Positions 58,972-64,000 of a DNA stretch of 64,000 bases are shown here, one piece after another. Positions within the stretch are counted from its first letter, which is position 1. Each line of letters starts with the position of its first letter. Position numbers and translations under genes: made by a program. This stretch comes from Dichetophora obliterata. Lineage: Eukaryota; Arthropoda; Insecta; Diptera; Sciomyzidae. Under the pieces are notes generated by a model, which saw only the letters and a program-made list of their open reading frames with translations, was not told where the DNA came from and ran no database searches. The stretch spans positions 194,089,962-194,153,961 of the forward strand of contig OY986438.1 in NCBI GenBank assembly GCA_963920525.1, read 5' to 3'.

Positions 58972-61900
58972 TTCACTTGAAGAACGCAATACCAACAAGG
59001 GAAAGATACAACAAAATACTGCGGTTAATTTTAATGCTGCCCTTTCAGCACAAAGTAGTTTCTATTTGCTTTTGGCTTAGCATTTAAAAAACAGCTGCCG
59101 AACAGTTGGCATTTATTTGCTCTACAATATATTTACATTTTTCACATGCCACTCTTGAGCTATTTTTCTAACCAATTCATTTGGTTTTGCAATATTTTAT
59201 AAAATTGTTGTAAAGGTTTTTTAGTAGTTCATGAATTCTAAAACTATAGCATGTTTTCCTTCTGCTTTTAAAGCACTATGAAGTAAGGAGTAGGAGGGCG
59301 TCTGAGAGGCACCGTATGAGTAAAAAGAGTTAAAGTAAACTACGAACATTTTTAAGAAATCTGCGACACCATCATCGTCTAGGATCCTTGTTAGTTAAAC
59401 GGACAATTTTTTGTAAAAATTTAACTATGACTACTAGACTCCAATGCAATTACTTTAAATAACAATATATTATAATATTAAGTTCAATTTCAATGAATTT
59501 TTGGGGTTATATATTAATTGTGTATTGGGTAGTAATCGCAAGCTATCTTCAAAAGAGACACAAGCCAAAATTTAGCATTTTCAGGAGGAGCAAAAAACAA
59601 TTTTTTTTCTTCAAGGGAGTCCATACAAAAAAAGAGACTAAATAATTTTTTTTAATTAAAGACTAACAAGAAAAGGTCACTCTCCGATTTTAATGAGCTT
59701 TGAATATGTGATAGAAGACAAAATTCTAAGGTTGAATATTTTTTAATATCTGCTAAGTTCAAGGTTAAGACTTTCAAAATGGCTTTCGAAAATTTGCAAA
59801 AATTACGTTTTTTTGCAATAACTTTAATTTTACATACTGAAACACACACAAATTAGGCATCTAATGAAAGGTACTGAAATTTCACGTGCTTTGGTATATA
59901 TCAGGGGTGGGCATGAGTGAGACCAATAAGAGCCAAATTAAGATTTTCAATATTTTCCAAAGAGCCACACAGTACTTCAAATAAAGAAAAAACCTAAACA
60001 AATTTTAATACACTCAGCACAAAAATTAAGGGAGCAAACAAATTCTTAATTTTTTTAGCTATTTTTGAAAAGCTGTAACTTCTTAAAAAATTATCGTGAC
60101 GGGATTTAAAAAAATTATTTTAAAACTTGAAGTTTCTAGTTTGACAGCCTTTTGGCCAAATAATTTCATAAGCTACGATTATGGCAGAAAAAGCACGGAA
60201 CAAAGTTAGCTAGCTTCTTAATTTAGCTTAAATTTGGTTCATTTAGTATTTTTCTAAGTCAATTTTTTGCTGAGATATCCGACTTTGAATGGAAAAGAAT
60301 AACTTTGCCTTTGATTATCAATATCTCAGCAACTAATAATCGCTCAGAAAATTAAAGCACGATTCTTAAGACCAAAGTAAATTTCCTACAAAAGCTATTC
60401 ATTCGATTCTCATTTTTCATTTTCGAATCCTTGATTTCAGTTTGAAAAAAGTGCAAAAAATCGCCTTTTCGGGAGTTCTAAAAAACCAACCTTGATTTTC
60501 CAATTATTGCCTAAAAGTTCTATTGTTTATAGATATTTTTAGCTCTTTCCATACCTTTAAAGCCAGACTAGTTTCAGTCCGGATCGGCTTAGCCGTTTTT
60601 TCGGTATGAATCGTCAAACTTTGAATTAAGAGCACACGTATTGCTTCTTCAACAGCAATTATTGATGATTGAAAAATAAAACTATTTTTATTTCATTTTT
60701 CTTAAAATTTTGCATCAAAAAATCAGATATTTCGAAATTTTTTTCGGCTTTAAAGTAGAAACTTCCAGCTTTAAAATGCATTTTTCAAAATAACAGCATT
60801 TCAAAAATTACTATAAAACTAGAAACTATTCGTAGTGATTATCCCCATCAACTGTTAAAATTTTGCATACATCTTCTCTCTCCTTAATAATAATAAAAAA
60901 ATTATTTTGTCTTTTTCTTTTTTTTTAGACGACTATCATTTTATTTTATTATTAAAAAATTAAAATTAAAGGCTTACATCAGTACACTTAGAACTGTGTT
61001 ATTTTATGGTACAAAAATCATTTAGTTTAGTTAATTAAATAAAAATTTAATTAGATTAAAGTTTGTCTCTTTGTTTTGTGTGGAGTCCTTTGAAAAACAA
61101 AATTGTGTTGTTTCTCCTATAAATTTAAAGTTTGGGTTCTTTTTTTATAGGGTGCTATATGCACTTTTCTTTTTGTAGTGTGTAACAAAAAAAATAACTA
61201 ATTTCAAGTTTTTAACGTAAATAACATAACAAAGCAACAGCAAACACTAGAAAAAAGTACAACTCGAACGTGTAATTTTATTTTGGTGATTATAGGCATT
61301 TTGGTAAATTTTATCGGGACGATAGTAAAGGTAGGTTCTTAGAGGCTAGGAAAAAAAAATGTGCCGTCAATTAACCGCTAAGGCCGCATCTTATTATAAC
61401 GTGCATTTATTTCACCATCGATGTATAGAAATATCGCATCGTCCAATAACATAATCACGATTGATTAATCCGTGAAATAAAACATACTCCCCTCATTTTC
61501 ACTTTCTTGTAATCTTATAACATTTGTGTACTGGAGCCCCCCTAATGGTTCGTTGTTTTTTTTTTTTTGAAAATCTGATGCCAAAAAAAATCTAGGCTCA
61601 TTAAACCCTACTTTGCAAAATTTAGTTGTGAACCCTAATTTTAACGAAATTAATGGGTCGAAAACGAAGTTACAGCACTTCGAATATCATCACAGTGAAG
61701 TAGTTCGAAAGAAAGAACAACTACTAAGAAAGATTTTTTTTTAATATAGAGATGAAGTAGTTTTTTGTTCAACTAGATTCAAAAGGGTTTATTTTGAATA
61801 ATATTTTCATAAATTTTTTTAAATGTTTGAGTCCCAGAATCCCCGTTGCAAAATCCCGGGTTTCAAATGAGCTAAAATCGTTCGAATACTGGGATAGACT

Positions 61901-62879
61901 TCCCTAATGTATCAGTCCTTGGATGTAATAAACAGACGCAGCCAAGACAAAGTAGATTTCAAAGGAAAAAATTTCAATAGTTGCGTTGAAAATATATAAA
62001 AAAATATTTATATTCATCATGAAACTAATATATTTTTAGATTATTTTCGTGCCTACACTTCTGTGTTTGTATTACTCAAATAAACATAAGCGCCAAAAAA
62101 TATTAGTCAAATAAATCATGAAGAGCAATTATCTCTTCTTCTACATCTTTATCGACCACTAGGAATAAGGAAGCACTATCATCACCCAATCCCATTAATT
62201 TACCCAAACACAGAAGCTAATAATTTTTTTTTATTTGTTTTCTTTATTGCAAAAAAAATTGTATGAAGTATCTTCTTAACGCCCAACAAGTTTTTTTCTG
62301 ATAGGCATTTTTCCTGCTGTAACAGGATTTGCAAAAAAATTAAGATGCAGTAAAGTAGAAAAGATATGAACAATGTAGATAAGAGGAATAGTTACACACG
62401 GAGAGAAAAAAAATGCAAACCTTTTATGCTTGAATCAAGCATAAAGGCTATCGGTTCTCTCTCAATTCATGCATAATATTATCAATGCAAGTTTTTATCT
62501 TAGTAGTGTTAATAATATGCATATTAAACCAAAGTTAGTAAGCAAAGTCAGTTTCATCTACCACTAGACTATCGAGGCCGCTTATTTTCAAGAAATTTAA
62601 ATTAAAATTTTTAACACTCCCCTATTTATTCAACAATAGGATAAATTTAGTCAGAATATGAAAATTAATTTTCATTAATAAAATTGGGGAAATTTTATTT
62701 TAATTTATTTTTTTTTTTTTGGTGGGAGCATATTTTCCGTCAGATACCTTTGGCTTGATTTACATTGGAAGATACTTTTGGGGTGCAGCGTTGGTCAGAA
62801 TTTTGTATGTAAATTGAAATCGAACTTAATTTTGGCATACTTTTAGGATGTCATTTTTGATTATAATTAGGCCTGTAGC
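58972..62879. other. AT-rich non-coding DNA
   Basis: I see no gene. At 59905-59990 CAGGGGTGGGCA, followed by AGAGCCACA, resembles a hAT terminal fragment. Poly-T and AATT-rich tracts are common, and CACGGAGAGAAAAAAAATGC near 62397 resembles, in reverse, the end of the 31500-31860 repeat. Confidence 0.4.
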
Positions 62880-63045
62880 TTCGAGTTCGAGTCGAGTTAA
62901 ATAGTGAAACGCGACTAGAATTTAGATTCGAGTAACTCGGTATTTCAATTAACTCGAAATTACGAGTAACTCGATAAACTATAGAGTAACTCGAGAAATT
63001 ATCGAGTAACTCGTGATATTTTCGAGTTACTCGTACAATTTCGAA
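62880..63045. repeat. CGAGTAACTCG repeat cluster
   Basis: CGAGTAACTCG or GAGTTACTCG variants occur at about 62930, 62963, 62982, 63002 and 63022, separated by 8-20 bp of AT-rich DNA. Each unit is itself palindromic. Confidence 0.8.
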
Positions 63046-64000
63046 TATTTTTCTACTCAATGCTTGTTTTTTTTTATTCTCATTATGTTCTCAATTTCAC
63101 TCTAAACAGGGCTGCCACTTCTCTTAGAATACTTTTTATTTTGTAAAGATAAGTTGGGTTGAAGGAAACTATTTTTTCCAAAGAAGTCTATTAAGACAAG
63201 TAATCAAAAGAATAAGAGAGAGAAAGAGAGAGAAAGAGAATGAATTTTATCATTATATTTCATTGCTAAATGGACCATACAAATTAAGTAACAATCTATA
63301 AACTTTGTTTGTGCTATAAAAGATGATCGTTACTCATTCACAAAATCCAATTGATCGTTTCAATTTTTATGGGACTCATCGGTGTTTTCTTAATTCATCA
63401 ATTAAATTTCACTGCAATTGTTACACTTTATTAAAATATACTAAAACAAACTTGAACAACATTCACCCAGTGCCACTTTTACTGAAATGAAATTCTTTAA
63501 AATTTTAAGTCCCCAATTTTTCGAATAAAGGGAAAAATTTTAAAATGAGTGATATCTGAATATATTCGTAAGGAAAAAAAACAGTACTTCAAATTAAGCA
63601 TGGCAACTCTGTTCAGAAAGAACTGAGAAACGTTATTCTATTCAATGAGTTGTTTTATAGTTAACCTTGAACGCACCATACAGTGTGTCAAACATGCAGA
63701 TACGGGAAGATAAATTAAATACGTGAATAAAATATAAAGCTTACCCAATAAACATTGTGGCGAGGTGTGATTCGTTAACGAATCGCTTATAAATAGCTTT
63801 TTCGTACAGTTATTTATTTTCGAATAGTTTATTTTTGTCTTAATCAAAGATGTTTAAAGAAAACACCGATTAAAAGTATGCTTTCTTAAAAAGCATTTAA
63901 GATGTTTTTAGCCCACCCGAAATTTTTATTCCCATTACTTATTTCCTTTTTTTGTTTCAGCGATTTGCTATCGAATCGCCTTTCAGCATTTTTGTGACTT
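63046..64000. other. AT-rich DNA with a solo foldback-like end
   Basis: ACCCAATAAACATTG near 63745, with ATTCGTTAACGAATCG near 63771, resembles the ends of the 55061-58969 element. A GAGAGAAA run lies at about 63217-63240. No gene was recognised. Confidence 0.4.

Noticed and set aside
59905..59990. Complete hAT element
   Set aside because: Only one terminal-like CAGGGGTGGGCA was found, with no partner end or duplication.

Overview
The window looks like repeat-rich nuclear DNA from a higher fly (Diptera). The evidence is a long polyglutamine- and glycine-rich exon of a style common in fly genes, classical GT/AG splice sites, insect-type transposons (a CR1-clade LINE, a DD41D mariner, Helitrons, a Polinton relic) and many AT-rich MITEs. 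A tephritid or calyptrate fly is a guess from the mariner type and repeat load. No bacterial genes, CRISPR arrays, tRNAs or rRNAs were seen.

Layout. 1-3408 is a 3.4 kb TATGGA/TATGAA hexanucleotide array. 5103-12982 (minus strand) is the only convincing host gene: a 45-codon first coding exon (12848-12982) and a 1367-codon second exon (5103-9203), both ending at phase-0 introns, so the protein continues beyond the left part of the window. The intron between them carries an AT-rich satellite of about 110 bp units (10068-12230). 13.7-20.6 kb is a degenerate array of about 150 bp units sharing a TTGTATGGGAGGT core, split by an 868 bp palindromic MITE. 20651-26605 is a near full-length CR1-like LINE in minus orientation with an open ORF2 and a frameshifted ORF1. 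27-34.5 kb is a patchwork of MITEs and dispersed repeats. 34860-38501 is a Helitron-like element with a hAT MITE nested in it. 42542-46695 is a 4154 bp element with Polinton/Maverick hallmarks (6 bp target duplication AATGTT, long inverted repeats starting AGT) that keeps only two divergent capsid-type genes. 51996-52914 is a broken DD41D mariner. 55061-58969 is a 3.9 kb foldback element. The rest is AT-rich non-coding DNA with simple repeats.

The window is therefore one end of a large host gene followed by upstream DNA built almost wholly of mobile elements. The mobile elements are not predicted to act together, but several are nested, which allows relative dating. The most notable item is the miniature capsid-only Polinton. 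It has inactivating lesions in both capsid genes, and the end of one capsid gene has been captured inside its inverted repeats. All calls were made by eye; boundaries marked approximate may be off by tens of bases.
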